Positions 25,388-33,841 of a DNA stretch of 64,000 nucleotides are shown one piece after another. Under the pieces are notes generated by a model. The model was not told where the DNA came from and did not search any database. It saw nothing but the letters and a program-made list of their open reading frames with translations. Position 1 is the first letter of the stretch. Each line of letters begins with the position of its first letter. The position numbers and the translations under genes were made by a program. The stretch is from Thiovibrio sp964588325 (GTDB taxonomy: Bacteria > Desulfobacterota > Desulfobulbia > Desulfobulbales > Desulfurivibrionaceae): positions 124,001 through 188,000 of the forward strand of contig CAZPOR010000003.1 of the NCBI GenBank assembly GCA_964588325.1. The letters run 5' to 3'.

Positions 25388-25540
25388 TCAATCATCCTTG
25401 GCGGTGTGGCAGGTAAAGCATCCCGTGTTTACATCGCCGCTCTGGTGCGCATTCATCTGGCTGTAATCCCAGCGCAGCATGTCCGGATACGGGCTGGCAT
25501 GGGCCATATGGCAGGAGAGACAGGTAACCCAGGCCTCGGG
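25388..25540 (-). pseudogene. remnant of a multihaem c-type cytochrome (doubled CXXCH)
   Basis: Minus-strand reading gives about 50 codons with two haem-binding motifs, VTCLSCHMAHASP and TGCFTCHTAKDD, then a stop. There is no start codon or signal peptide: an in-frame stop and an A/T homopolymer lie directly upstream. The spacing and the CHMAHAS phrase match the C-terminal end of doubled-CXXCH cytochromes. The rest of 25263-25692 shows no gene. Confidence 0.7.
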
Positions 25541-25692
25541 CTAAAAAAAATGACCGGAAACTATTTGCCCCGTTGCAGATTCCAGCATTCGCTGCTCCCT
25601 CCCTTGGGGTTTGCTTTGACATAACACTGTTGCGGAGCCATAATTGACTGAGTGGAAAAACCGAGACGAACCATTACGGGAGAGGTGTCGGC

Positions 25693-26604
25693 ATGGACAG
25701 GAGAGAATTTCTCAGGCAGGTGGCCCTGTGGTCGGCAGGGCTCAGTGTGGGTGTCCCCCATTTCACAATAGGCGAGGCCCTGGCCGCGGATGATCACCCG
25801 CCCCTGCTTGCCCATGCAACCGGAAAGAATTACCGGGATCTGGTTGACCGGGTTCTTTCCCCCCTGGGCGGGATGGAAAAATTCGTCCGCCCCAGCGACA
25901 AGGTGGTGGTCAAGCCGAATATCGGCTGGGACCGCAATCCGGCCCAGGCTGCCAATACCCATCCGCAGGTGGTCCGGGTTCTGGTGGAGCGGGCTCTGGA
26001 TGCCGGGGCCGGGGAGGTTCTGGTCTTTGACCGGACCTGTAACGAGGAGCGGCGGTGCTATGTCAACAGCGGCATCCAGGAGGCCCTGGCCGGGATCAAG
26101 GACAAGCGGCTGAAGTTTTTCCACCCGGACGAGCGCAAATATGTTCCGGTTGACGTTGCGCGGGGCAGGGCGGTCAGGCGTCTGGATATTTATCGCGACG
26201 CCCTGGAGGCGGACAGCTATATCAACGTGCCGGTGGCCAAGCACCACGGGCTCAGCCGGTTGACCCTGGGCCTCAAGAACAGCATGGGGGTTCTGGGCGG
26301 CACCCGGGGGGCGATGCACCACAACCTTGGCCAGAAGCTCGCGGACCTGGCCACGGTGATCCGGCCGAAACTCACCGTGATCGACGCCACCCGCATCCTT
26401 CTTGCCAATGGCCCGCAGGGCGGCAATCTCAACGACGTCAAGGTGCTGGACACGGTTGTCGCCTCGGTGGATCCGGTGGCCGCCGATGCCTACGCCACCA
26501 CCCTGTTCGGCCTGAGGCCCGAGGAGATCGAATCCACTGTCGCTGCCCATGCCATGGGGCTGGGGGAAATGGACCTGAAAAAGATCAGGGTGATTCAGGC
26601 CTGA
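25693..26604 (+). CDS. DUF362 protein with Tat signal
   Basis: 303 aa with a twin-arginine-type N-terminus (MDRREFLRQVALWSAGLSVG), suggesting export of a folded, possibly cofactor-bearing protein. The body has the DUF362 phrases KVVVKPNIGWDRNP, TLGLKNSMGVLGG and KLTVIDATRIL. Members of this family are often iron-sulfur proteins or sit beside them, but this copy has no clear ferredoxin Cys cluster (only two Cys, near 117 and 123). It lies upstream of a membrane polyferredoxin on the same strand, a pairing often seen in anaerobes; a hairpin terminator separates them. Confidence 0.87.
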   Translation: MDRREFLRQVALWSAGLSVGVPHFTIGEALAADDHPPLLAHATGKNYRDLVDRVLSPLGGMEKFVRPSDKVVVKPNIGWDRNPAQAANTHPQVVRVLVERALDAGAGEVLVFDRTCNEERRCYVNSGIQEALAGIKDKRLKFFHPDERKYVPVDVARGRAVRRLDIYRDALEADSYINVPVAKHHGLSRLTLGLKNSMGVLGGTRGAMHHNLGQKLADLATVIRPKLTVIDATRILLANGPQGGNLNDVKVLDTVVASVDPVAADAYATTLFGLRPEEIESTVAAHAMGLGEMDLKKIRVIQA

Positions 26605-26630
26605 TCTTTGGGAATTTTGCACAATTCGTC

Positions 26631-26660
26631 ACACCGGTGAAAACCGGTGTCCATTTTTTT
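26631..26660 (+). terminator. hairpin terminator after the DUF362 gene
   Basis: ACACCGGT (26631-26638), GAAA loop and ACCGGTGT (26643-26650), then CCA and a run of T. After it, to 26826, comes a short stretch with a REP-like CCGGCTTTCGCCGG palindrome near 26710 that resembles those at 52.6-52.8 kb. Confidence 0.8.
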
Positions 26661-26826
26661 TAGACCCTCCCGAAATTGCTGGATCGGAGTCTCGCTTTGC
26701 TCCCTTACCTCCGGCTTTCGCCGGTATGACGGAAAACATATTCGACTCGTTTTTTTCAACACCCGGCCAAAACCCGCGGGTCAGCTTGGCTCGCTGCAAC
26801 CGATCCCGAAGGGGCAATGAATTTCC

Positions 26827-28419
26827 ATGAAAACCACACGCGAAATCCCCTTGTATTACTGGCGGCGCCTGAGCCAGTTGGCCTGTCTGGCGCTCTTTTT
26901 CTTTTTGTTCATCAGGACCGATTATTCCGGCTCCGATACCATTGAGTACGCGGTGAACATTCTCTTCAGGATCGATCCCCTGCTGGCCCTGTCCGCTTCT
27001 GTGGCAGCGGGTTTTTGTATTCTCCTGATGCTGCCGGCCGTTGGCACCGTGCTTTTGACCCTGATCCTGGGCCGCTTTTTCTGCGGCTGGATCTGCCCCA
27101 TGGGAACCCTGCTGGACGGTTGCCGCAGCGTGACGCCGAACCCGCAGGCCGGGAAAGGAAGAACATTCCGGCCGTTCAAATTCTATCTCCTGGGTTTCCT
27201 GCTGGTGGGAGCCTGGTTCGGGCTGCCCATGGCCGGGTATGTCGACCCCTTTTCGATCCTGGTCCGGGGGTTGTCCCTGGCGGTGGACCCGGCTTTACAC
27301 GCCCTGTCCGCAACCTTTTTCACCTACACCTATCAAGAGGCCCCGGCGTGGGTCAACGCTGTGACCGAACCGGTGTACGCCTTTCTCAAGGCGTCCGTCC
27401 TGCCCTTTAATCAGAAATACCATGACCTGGCACTTCTTTCGCTGGGGATTCTTCTGCTGATTTTCTTTCTGGAAAAACTGGAGCGCCGGTTTTTCTGCCG
27501 CAATATCTGCCCGCTGGGCGCATTGTTTGCGGTGACCGCCCGCTTTTCCCTCCTGCGGGGGAAAGCCGGCAGCACATGCGGCACATGCGGCACATGCCGG
27601 AACTGCCGGGAGGTCTGCCGGATGGGGGCCATCGACGAGGACCGCACTATCTCGATGCTGGACTGCAATCTCTGTTTGGATTGTATCCATCATTGCCCGG
27701 GCAGCAAAATATCTTTTCGCTTTGGCGTGCAATCTCGGACAAAGCCGACTTTTGCACTTTCCCGCCGTACTTTTGTCGGCTCCCTGGCTGTGGGGGCGTT
27801 GCTGCCCTTTTTTCTCAAGAGCCGAACCCTGGCCCGGCAGTCCGACGAACTCCTGATCCGCCCGCCAGGGGCCGTGCCGGAAGAAGAGTTTGTCGGCCGC
27901 TGCGTCCGCTGCGGAGAGTGCATGAAGGTCTGCATCGGCAATGGTTTGCAGCCTGCTTTTCTCCAGTCCGGCCTGGAGGGGATGTTTTCCCCGATCCTCA
28001 AAGCCCGCACCGGCTACTGTGAATACAACTGCACCCTCTGCGGCCAGGTCTGCCCCAGCGGGGCGATCGCAAAGCTGTCCGCACCGGAAAAGAAAAAGGT
28101 GAAAATCGGCAATGTTGTCTTTGACAAGAACCGTTGCCTGCCCTATGCCAAGGGTATTCCCTGCATTGTCTGCGAAGAGCATTGCCCCACCCCGGACAAG
28201 GCGATCAAGTTCCGGGAAGCTACCGTTGAAAACAGCCGGGGCGAGAAGGTGACGGTCAAACAGCCGTACCTGATTGACGCCCTATGCGTCGGCTGCGGGA
28301 TATGTGAAACCAAGTGCCCCTTGCCCGGAGCCTCGGCAGTCATCGTGACCAGCGCGGGGGAGAGCCGCAACCCGGCAAAGGCGCTGCCTGATACGGGCAG
28401 CGCCTGGCAAGTATTTTGA
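26827..28419 (+). CDS. membrane polyferredoxin (NapH/YccM-like 4Fe-4S protein)
   Basis: 530 aa. About five membrane helices lie in the N-terminal half, carrying the paired NapH/NosR-type motifs CGWICPMG and CRNICPLG. These are followed by a run of iron-sulfur motifs: CGTCGTCRNCREVC, CNLCLDCIHHCPG, CVRCGECMKVC, CTLCGQVCPSG, CIVCEEHCP and CVGCGICETKCP. A second twin-arginine-like phrase (SRRTFVGSLAVGALLPFF) occurs in the middle at ~315-335. It probably passes electrons between the quinone pool or cytoplasm and a periplasmic partner, plausibly the DUF362 protein next to it. Confidence 0.9.
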   Translation: MKTTREIPLYYWRRLSQLACLALFFFLFIRTDYSGSDTIEYAVNILFRIDPLLALSASVAAGFCILLMLPAVGTVLLTLILGRFFCGWICPMGTLLDGCRSVTPNPQAGKGRTFRPFKFYLLGFLLVGAWFGLPMAGYVDPFSILVRGLSLAVDPALHALSATFFTYTYQEAPAWVNAVTEPVYAFLKASVLPFNQKYHDLALLSLGILLLIFFLEKLERRFFCRNICPLGALFAVTARFSLLRGKAGSTCGTCGTCRNCREVCRMGAIDEDRTISMLDCNLCLDCIHHCPGSKISFRFGVQSRTKPTFALSRRTFVGSLAVGALLPFFLKSRTLARQSDELLIRPPGAVPEEEFVGRCVRCGECMKVCIGNGLQPAFLQSGLEGMFSPILKARTGYCEYNCTLCGQVCPSGAIAKLSAPEKKKVKIGNVVFDKNRCLPYAKGIPCIVCEEHCPTPDKAIKFREATVENSRGEKVTVKQPYLIDALCVGCGICETKCPLPGASAVIVTSAGESRNPAKALPDTGSAWQVF

Positions 28420-28617
28420 CTTTTCCTCGACTGTACGGTAACTGTTTCCACGGGCTGCGGGCCGACTGTATAAGTGCTCCGCACCTGCCTGTCGAGATCG
28501 AACAGGAGGCAGGTTCTTTGTCTGTCGATATGTATACCCGGACTTCCCGCCCAATCCCTCTGAAATCCCGGCTCACCTGCGCACATGAGATCGGACTCCA
28601 ATGGTAAGGATGCGCAC

Positions 28618-29004
28618 ATGAGTTCCATTTTCCAGTGTCCGGTTTGCAGGCAACCGCTGCGTGCAACGCCAACCGGTTACCAATGCGAGGCAAACACGGC
28701 TTCGATGCCGCCCGTCAGGGCTATCGTGCTCAGTGTCTTTTCCCCGGCGAACATTCCGGAATTTGCCCGCATCCTCAAGCAGAGCGGCAGCCTCGTTTTC
28801 ACCTGCAACCAGACGATCATGGACCTGTTGGCCACGCCCCCCTATTACTGGAACATCGATAGGGAGACCAAGGGTAAGGTGGCGGCCCTGGGCCGGTTGC
28901 ACATGGATGTGGATGTGGAGATCCGGGTTTTCAGGAAAAAGAATGGGGATAGAACAGGCGCGTTGGAATCAGTTCTTGAAAACTCAACAATCACCGTCTT
29001 CTGA
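28618..29004 (+). pseudogene. rlmA: decayed rlmA (23S rRNA G745 methyltransferase) remnant
   Basis: Three pieces of an RlmA-like protein are visible. The Zn-binding start IFQCPVCRQPLRATPTGYQCE is in the first frame; KHGFDAARQGY follows in another frame; then SVFSPANIPEFARILK through YYWNIDRETKGKVAALGRL and VEIRVFRKK are back in the first frame. The whole SAM-binding core between them is deleted. One open frame of 129 codons runs through by chance, but it cannot make an active methyltransferase. Confidence 0.75.
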
Positions 29005-29286
29005 CGGTGGTTGTTGAGTGCCCTTGTCCTGCTCAAATTTCTTCATCTTGTCCCCGATTCGGGCAGCCTTTTCGCACTGTGCTCCCCGTTTGGGGTTGCA
29101 GTCGATGAGGATGTCCATCACCTTGTCGGCTATTTTATAGCAGTGGGCATCTTCCAGCCTTCCCAGAATGTCGGACATCAGCGTGTTGAATTCCACGCAT
29201 TTTTCGTAATCGGAAGAGGCGCGCTGGTGCAGGCTGGCGGCCTTTTCCAGGTCTTCCTTGATATCGGGCGGGATTGTGTGCGGCAT
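28984..29286 (-). CDS. conserved-looking helical protein, 100 aa
   Basis: No family is recognised. The protein is predicted all-helical and soluble (DIKEDLEKAASLHQRASSDY; ADKVMDILIDCNPKRGAQCE), with four Cys in the second half. It is separated by ~30 bases from the topB start-side stop on the same strand, so it may be read from the topB transcript. Its last codons overlap the end of the decayed rlmA on the other strand. Confidence 0.6.
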   Translation of the reverse strand: MPHTIPPDIKEDLEKAASLHQRASSDYEKCVEFNTLMSDILGRLEDAHCYKIADKVMDILIDCNPKRGAQCEKAARIGDKMKKFEQDKGTQQPPSEDGDC

Positions 29287-29316
29287 GACGGTATATCCTT
29301 TGGAAGAAGACCGGGG

Positions 29317-31398
29317 TCACGGGCGATCCGTTTTATCCATCTTTTTCTGCCGGTCGGCAGCGGGGAGCCCCAGGTCCATGACCATGCCCTGGGTGGAGAG
29401 GATGAGCATCCGCGGCTCGTTTTCGATCCGCACCGGCTGGGGGAGGATGCGCTGCTGGAGCAGCGCCTGCACCTGCTTGGCGGTAAGCGGCACCCCCCTG
29501 CACTCCGGCTCGAGAACAAACGCACACCCCTCCTTCCACCCCGAGCAGCCGTAGGCCCTCTTTCCCTTGACCACCTCCTTGCCGCAGAGAGGGCAATTGC
29601 CCCAGCGCCCGGTGTCCAGCCTCTCGGTTGTGCTGTTTTTGATCAGGGTGCGGATGTAGCCGGAGATGCCTCCCATGAACTCGTCCGGGGCAAGCTGGCT
29701 GCGCTCGATTTGTTTCAGTTTTTCCTCCCACTCTCCGGTCATTTCCGGGGATTTCAGCAAGGGATCCCGGATAAGGGCGATGAGGCAGCGGCCCATGTCG
29801 GTGCAGCGCAGATGCTTTTTGTCGCGCTGGATATAGTTGCGGCTGAGCAAGGTTTCGATGATGGCCGCCCGGGTGGCCGGGGTGCCGATGCCGCGCTCCT
29901 TGAGCGCTTCGCGCAGGGTGTCGTCTTCGACCAGTTTGCCCGCAGCCTCCATGGCCCCGAGCAGCGAATTTTCGGTAAAGTGCTTGGGCGGGATGGTTTT
30001 GCCTTCGCGCAGGGAGGGCTCATGCACCCCGGTTTCATCCTGTGCAAACACCGGCAGGGTTTGCTCCTCAGCCACATCCTGGCTCTGTTTCTTGTTTGAA
30101 AAAAGCGCGGTCCAGCCCGGCACGACGATCTGGGTCCCTTTGGCTTCAAACGGCACCCCATTGCTGGCCCCGCTGACAGTGGTGATATGTTTGAGGCAGG
30201 CGGGATAGAAGGCCGCGATGAACTGGGTGGTGATCGCTTCGTAGACGAGCTGTTCGTGGGCATTGAGACCGCGCGGCGCGACGCCGGTGGGTATGATGGC
30301 GTGGTGATCGCTCACCTTGGTGTCGTCGATGATCCGCTTGCTGAAAGGAAGTTTTGCCAGGTTGAGGACCGCGATCTCTTCCGGCCGGAAGGTTTTGAGC
30401 TGGGAGAGGATCTGGGGTATGCGCGGCTGCAGATCCTTGCTGAGATAGCGCGAATCGGTGCGCGGATAGGTGACGAACTTTTTCTCGTAGAGATTCTGGG
30501 TGGCGGCCAGGGTGTCGGCCGCCGAGAGCCCGTGCAGTTTGTTGATCTCCCGCTGCAGAGTGGTGAGATCGAAGAGCTGGGGCGGCTGCTCTTTTTTTTC
30601 CTTGGCAACGATCCCGGTAATTTCAAAGGGCTGGTCAATGATTTTTTCCAGCAGCAGTTGCGCCTTTTCCGGTTTTTCAAAACGTTTGCCCGTGTATTTG
30701 AACACCACCTCGCGGTAACGGGTGGTAAGCTCCCAAAAGAGCTGGGGCCGGAACTGGAGGATGGCGTCGTCGCGCTCCACGATCATGGCCAGAACGGGGG
30801 TCTGCACCCGCCCGATGCTCCAGAGCACCCGATCGTTGGCGCCGCCGATCCGCCCGTGGCGCACGGTATAGTACCGGGTGGCGTTGAGGCCGACAATCCA
30901 GTCGGACTCGCTGCGACAGCGGGCCGCGGCATAGAGCGCATCGTAGTCGTGGCCGTCCTTGAGATCCTTGAACGCCTCCTTGATCGCATCGGGGGTGAGC
31001 GAATTGAGCCAGAGGCGTCGGATCGGCTTGTCCTCGCAGTTGGCCATGGCCAGGATATAGCGGAAGATCAGCTCGCCTTCCCGCCCGGCATCCGTGGCGC
31101 AGATGATCTCCTCGGCTTGCTGGCAGAGGGCTTCGATGACTGCAAACTGCTCGTCCACCCCGCGATTGTGAATCAGGGTGAGCTTGAATTTTTCCGGCAC
31201 GAAGGGGAGGGTGTCGAGCGACCAATGCTTGAGGGCCGGGTCATACTCGCCCGGCTCCTGGAGGGTGACCAGATGGCCGAAGGCCCAGGTGATCGCGCAG
31301 CCCCGCCCCTCGATGTACCCCTTCTTCTTGGCCTTGATATCGAGAACCTCGGCAATGTCGCGCGCCACGGAAGGCTTCTCGGCAATAACAACTTTCAT
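29317..31398 (-). CDS. topB: DNA topoisomerase III
   Basis: 693 aa. Type IA topoisomerase: the TOPRIM domain opens with MKVVIAEKPSVARDIAEVL and contains ATDAGREGELIFRYIL. The catalytic Tyr is in VTYPRTDSRYLS (~330), and GRVQTPVLAMI and the RGIGTPATRAAIIETL phrase are intact. The C-terminus has a four-Cys zinc motif (CPLCGKEVVKGKRAYGC, then C). It relaxes negative supercoils and unlinks replication intermediates. Length is normal for TopB. Long open frames on the opposite strand here are shadows. Confidence 0.95.
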   Translation of the reverse strand: MKVVIAEKPSVARDIAEVLDIKAKKKGYIEGRGCAITWAFGHLVTLQEPGEYDPALKHWSLDTLPFVPEKFKLTLIHNRGVDEQFAVIEALCQQAEEIICATDAGREGELIFRYILAMANCEDKPIRRLWLNSLTPDAIKEAFKDLKDGHDYDALYAAARCRSESDWIVGLNATRYYTVRHGRIGGANDRVLWSIGRVQTPVLAMIVERDDAILQFRPQLFWELTTRYREVVFKYTGKRFEKPEKAQLLLEKIIDQPFEITGIVAKEKKEQPPQLFDLTTLQREINKLHGLSAADTLAATQNLYEKKFVTYPRTDSRYLSKDLQPRIPQILSQLKTFRPEEIAVLNLAKLPFSKRIIDDTKVSDHHAIIPTGVAPRGLNAHEQLVYEAITTQFIAAFYPACLKHITTVSGASNGVPFEAKGTQIVVPGWTALFSNKKQSQDVAEEQTLPVFAQDETGVHEPSLREGKTIPPKHFTENSLLGAMEAAGKLVEDDTLREALKERGIGTPATRAAIIETLLSRNYIQRDKKHLRCTDMGRCLIALIRDPLLKSPEMTGEWEEKLKQIERSQLAPDEFMGGISGYIRTLIKNSTTERLDTGRWGNCPLCGKEVVKGKRAYGCSGWKEGCAFVLEPECRGVPLTAKQVQALLQQRILPQPVRIENEPRMLILSTQGMVMDLGLPAADRQKKMDKTDRP

Positions 31399-31591
31399 CG
31401 GACGATTTTCTCGCGGTCAATATGTTCTTCTGTTACAAAGGAGACAGGATGACGAATGACGCACCCCCGCGCCGCACCCCCGGCCCGCACCCTAAACCGA
31501 ATTATCCGGGGATGCAAGCCGGGATGCGCCGGAAGAAAAGGGGATAGCGATTTAATTCCAATAAAAACATGATATTATAAGTGCGGAAACT

Positions 31592-32104
31592 GTGAAAATA
31601 CGCAAACTCGCCCCTGAAGATTATAGCAAGGTTTCCGCCTTGCTGCGCCAGGCTTTCCCTGGCAGCACCCATGAAGCACAGTTGGTGGAAAATCTCCACG
31701 CCAATGGCAAGGCGATGCATGAGTGGGTGTGTATTCATGTCAATAAGTTCATCGCCTATATTGCTTTTACCAATGCCTATAAAGGCAAAGAGTTGTGTGG
31801 CCTGCATGTGGCCCCTATGGCGGTGAATCCGGAGTTTCAGGGGCAGGGGATAGGCTCCGAGCTGCTGCGTTTTGCCCTGCGCCAGGAGGCCATCAGGGAG
31901 AGGGCCATCTTTGTCCTCGGGAATCCCGGGTTGTATCGGAGGTTCGGTTTTGCGCCTTGCGTGATGCCGATCTGTCCCTTTGATGCAAATAACGCCCATT
32001 TTCTGAGTATCCGCAATGACACCGCAATCCAGTTCACGGTGGGGTATGAGCCGGAGTTTACGCTTGGGGCAGGGAAATCCAGGGGGGGCAGAAAGAAACG
32101 CTGA
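31592..32104 (+). CDS. GNAT-family N-acetyltransferase
   Basis: 170 aa with a GTG start (31592). Acetyl-CoA-binding motif A is clear: GLHVAPMAVNPEFQGQGIGS, followed by LLRFALRQE, and the YRRFGFAPC phrase is typical of the YhbS-type subgroup. The C-terminus ends in a basic tail (GKSRGGRKKR). The substrate is unknown. It stands 40 bases ahead of the next small gene on the same strand. Confidence 0.85.
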   Translation: MKIRKLAPEDYSKVSALLRQAFPGSTHEAQLVENLHANGKAMHEWVCIHVNKFIAYIAFTNAYKGKELCGLHVAPMAVNPEFQGQGIGSELLRFALRQEAIRERAIFVLGNPGLYRRFGFAPCVMPICPFDANNAHFLSIRNDTAIQFTVGYEPEFTLGAGKSRGGRKKR

Positions 32105-32144
32105 ACGTGTCTTTACAGAGGGTCAAGGCTTGGGGAGCTAACGC

Positions 32145-32642
32145 ATGAAGAGGAAAAGCATTATCGCCGTTGTCGTCGTGCTGTTGGGGATTGGTGGCTG
32201 GCTGCTGTGCTTCTTCAGCGATCAACAGGTGATCAAGCGGAAGTTTGCCGCCATTGCGGTCTCGCTTTCCAAGGATGGAGAGGAAACCCCGGTGATGATC
32301 GCCCTCAAGATGAAGCCGGTGAAGGATTTCATTGCCCCGGCCTGCGAGGTGACGGTGTCCGGGCGTACCTACCGTGAGATGCTGGAACCCGGGCTGATCA
32401 CCCACTATCTCATCCTGTACCGCTCCCGCCAGGCCAACCTGCGGGTGGCCCTTGAGGAAATTTCGGTCGAGATTCCGAGCAAGGGGAGGGGTGAGGTCAG
32501 CGCCCTGGTCCATGTGACTGCAAATTACAACCAGCCGGACTTCTTTGACGAAATCCACCGGGCTCAGTTTTCTCTGCAGAAGCAGGAAAAGAACTGGCTC
32601 GTCCATAAAGTCACTCTGCCAGACGCCTTGGTGCGCAGATAA
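32145..32642 (+). CDS. hypothetical membrane-anchored protein, 165 aa
   Basis: One N-terminal membrane segment (IIAVVVVLLGIGGWLLCFF) after a basic start, then a ~140-residue domain with alternating strands and a final strand-rich part (AQFSLQKQEKNWLVHKVTL) that resembles a cone-like NTF2/SnoaL fold. The fold guess is weak. It probably faces the periplasm. It follows the GNAT gene closely. No catalytic motif is visible. Confidence 0.7.
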   Translation: MKRKSIIAVVVVLLGIGGWLLCFFSDQQVIKRKFAAIAVSLSKDGEETPVMIALKMKPVKDFIAPACEVTVSGRTYREMLEPGLITHYLILYRSRQANLRVALEEISVEIPSKGRGEVSALVHVTANYNQPDFFDEIHRAQFSLQKQEKNWLVHKVTLPDALVRR

Positions 32643-32775
32643 AAGCGTGCCTATTGAAAGGCGTGCGGAGCAAAAGGGAGTAGCGGGGAATTTACGGTGC
32701 AGCTACGGCGAGAGAATCACCTGTGCCCCGATCCAGTGATAAGGAGGTTTTGGGAACTGCGACAGAAGAAATACT

Positions 32776-32849
32776 TGGCTGGGGGACAGGGATTCGAACC
32801 CCGATAGGCAGAGTCAGAGTCTGCAGTCCTACCATTAGACGATCCCCCA
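32776..32849 (-). tRNA. tRNA-Gln (CTG)
   Basis: Reading the minus strand, the acceptor TGGGGGA pairs with TCCCCCA; the anticodon loop has CTG (GACTCTGACTC), the T-loop is GGTTCGAATCC and the CCA is encoded. The cloverleaf is complete. Confidence 0.95.
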
Positions 32850-32932
32850 CTATGTGCCGGGCAAAGAACCGTCGAAAAATAGAGGAACAGGGCGATTATG
32901 TCAAGGAGAATTGTGGGCTTTCCCTTGGTTTT

Positions 32933-33736
32933 TCAGGAAATCACCATGCCGGCGTAGCCGACTACCTGGTTGGTGTCGCCGCTGGCCTCGCCGGAATCGG
33001 CGTAGCGGACGAGTCGGGCCTGGGTTGCCCCCAACCGGAGGGCGGCGACCAGGGCGATGGTGGTGGGCATGATGCCGCACATGGTGATGCCCTTGTCCAG
33101 CACCGTGTTGTACAGCCCTTCCGGGTCCAAGGCCTCAAGCCGGTGGATGGCCAGGGAATCCTTTGCCGTGGCGGACTCCCGTGATTCGTAATGGGTCATG
33201 TCCGAGCTGGCCACGATGAGGACGGGCTTGTTGTATTTGCGGATCGCATTGGCGAGCGCTTCGCCCACTGCCTGGCAGGCCTTGAAGGAAAGATGGGAGA
33301 TCACCATGGGGGCCAGGATCATGTCCGGGCGAAAATATTGCAAAAACGGCACTTGAACTTCCAGGGAATGTTCAAACCGGTGGGCCAGGGTGTCCGGTTC
33401 GATGAGGTCTGTCTGGGCGAGGAGGGTTTGGGCCAGGGCGGCGTTGATCGGCACCTCGCCCAGCGGCATGCTCCAAGAGCCTGCGTGCATAAGGGCTACC
33501 GGCGCGCCGTAGCCGTGGTGGTTGGGGCCCATGAGCACGATGTCCTGGGGAATCTCCACCGCCGCGAAGGTTTCCCCGGCCACGGAGCCGGAGTAGATAT
33601 AGCCGGCATGGGGCGAGACCACGGCCAGGGCCTTTTGTTTGGTTGTTGTGGCAGGGATGAGGCGTTCGAGGGTGCTTCTGAGGGTGGCGGGATCTCCGGG
33701 GTAAAACTGATGGGCAACCGCAGGCTCTCGTTTCAT
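32933..33736 (-). CDS. MEMO family protein (AmmeMemoRadiSam B)
   Basis: 267 aa from ATG 33736, which has a strong GGAGG. Diagnostic phrases of the family are AVVSPHAGYIYSGSVAGETF, LMGPNHHGYG, HRFEHSLEVQVPFLQY, SSDMTHY and the ending NQVVGYAGMVIS. The His residues of PHAGY, EHSLE and SSDMTHY mirror a class III extradiol dioxygenase site. In prokaryotes MEMO usually occurs with AMMECR1 and a radical SAM protein; neither is adjacent here. Biochemical role unsettled. Confidence 0.92.
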   Translation of the reverse strand: MKREPAVAHQFYPGDPATLRSTLERLIPATTTKQKALAVVSPHAGYIYSGSVAGETFAAVEIPQDIVLMGPNHHGYGAPVALMHAGSWSMPLGEVPINAALAQTLLAQTDLIEPDTLAHRFEHSLEVQVPFLQYFRPDMILAPMVISHLSFKACQAVGEALANAIRKYNKPVLIVASSDMTHYESRESATAKDSLAIHRLEALDPEGLYNTVLDKGITMCGIMPTTIALVAALRLGATQARLVRYADSGEASGDTNQVVGYAGMVIS

Positions 33737-33841
33737 GACGGACCTCCAGGACGCAACCGGGGGAAACAGGCAGAAAAGGTGTTTCACCCATTATAGCCCA
33801 GAACGCGGGCGCGAATCAAAGAGATATGCAGAAAAAACAGC

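Noticed and set aside
30187..31452. 421-codon plus-strand frame
   Set aside because: Shadow of topB, with no family similarity and His/Gly/Val-biased composition.
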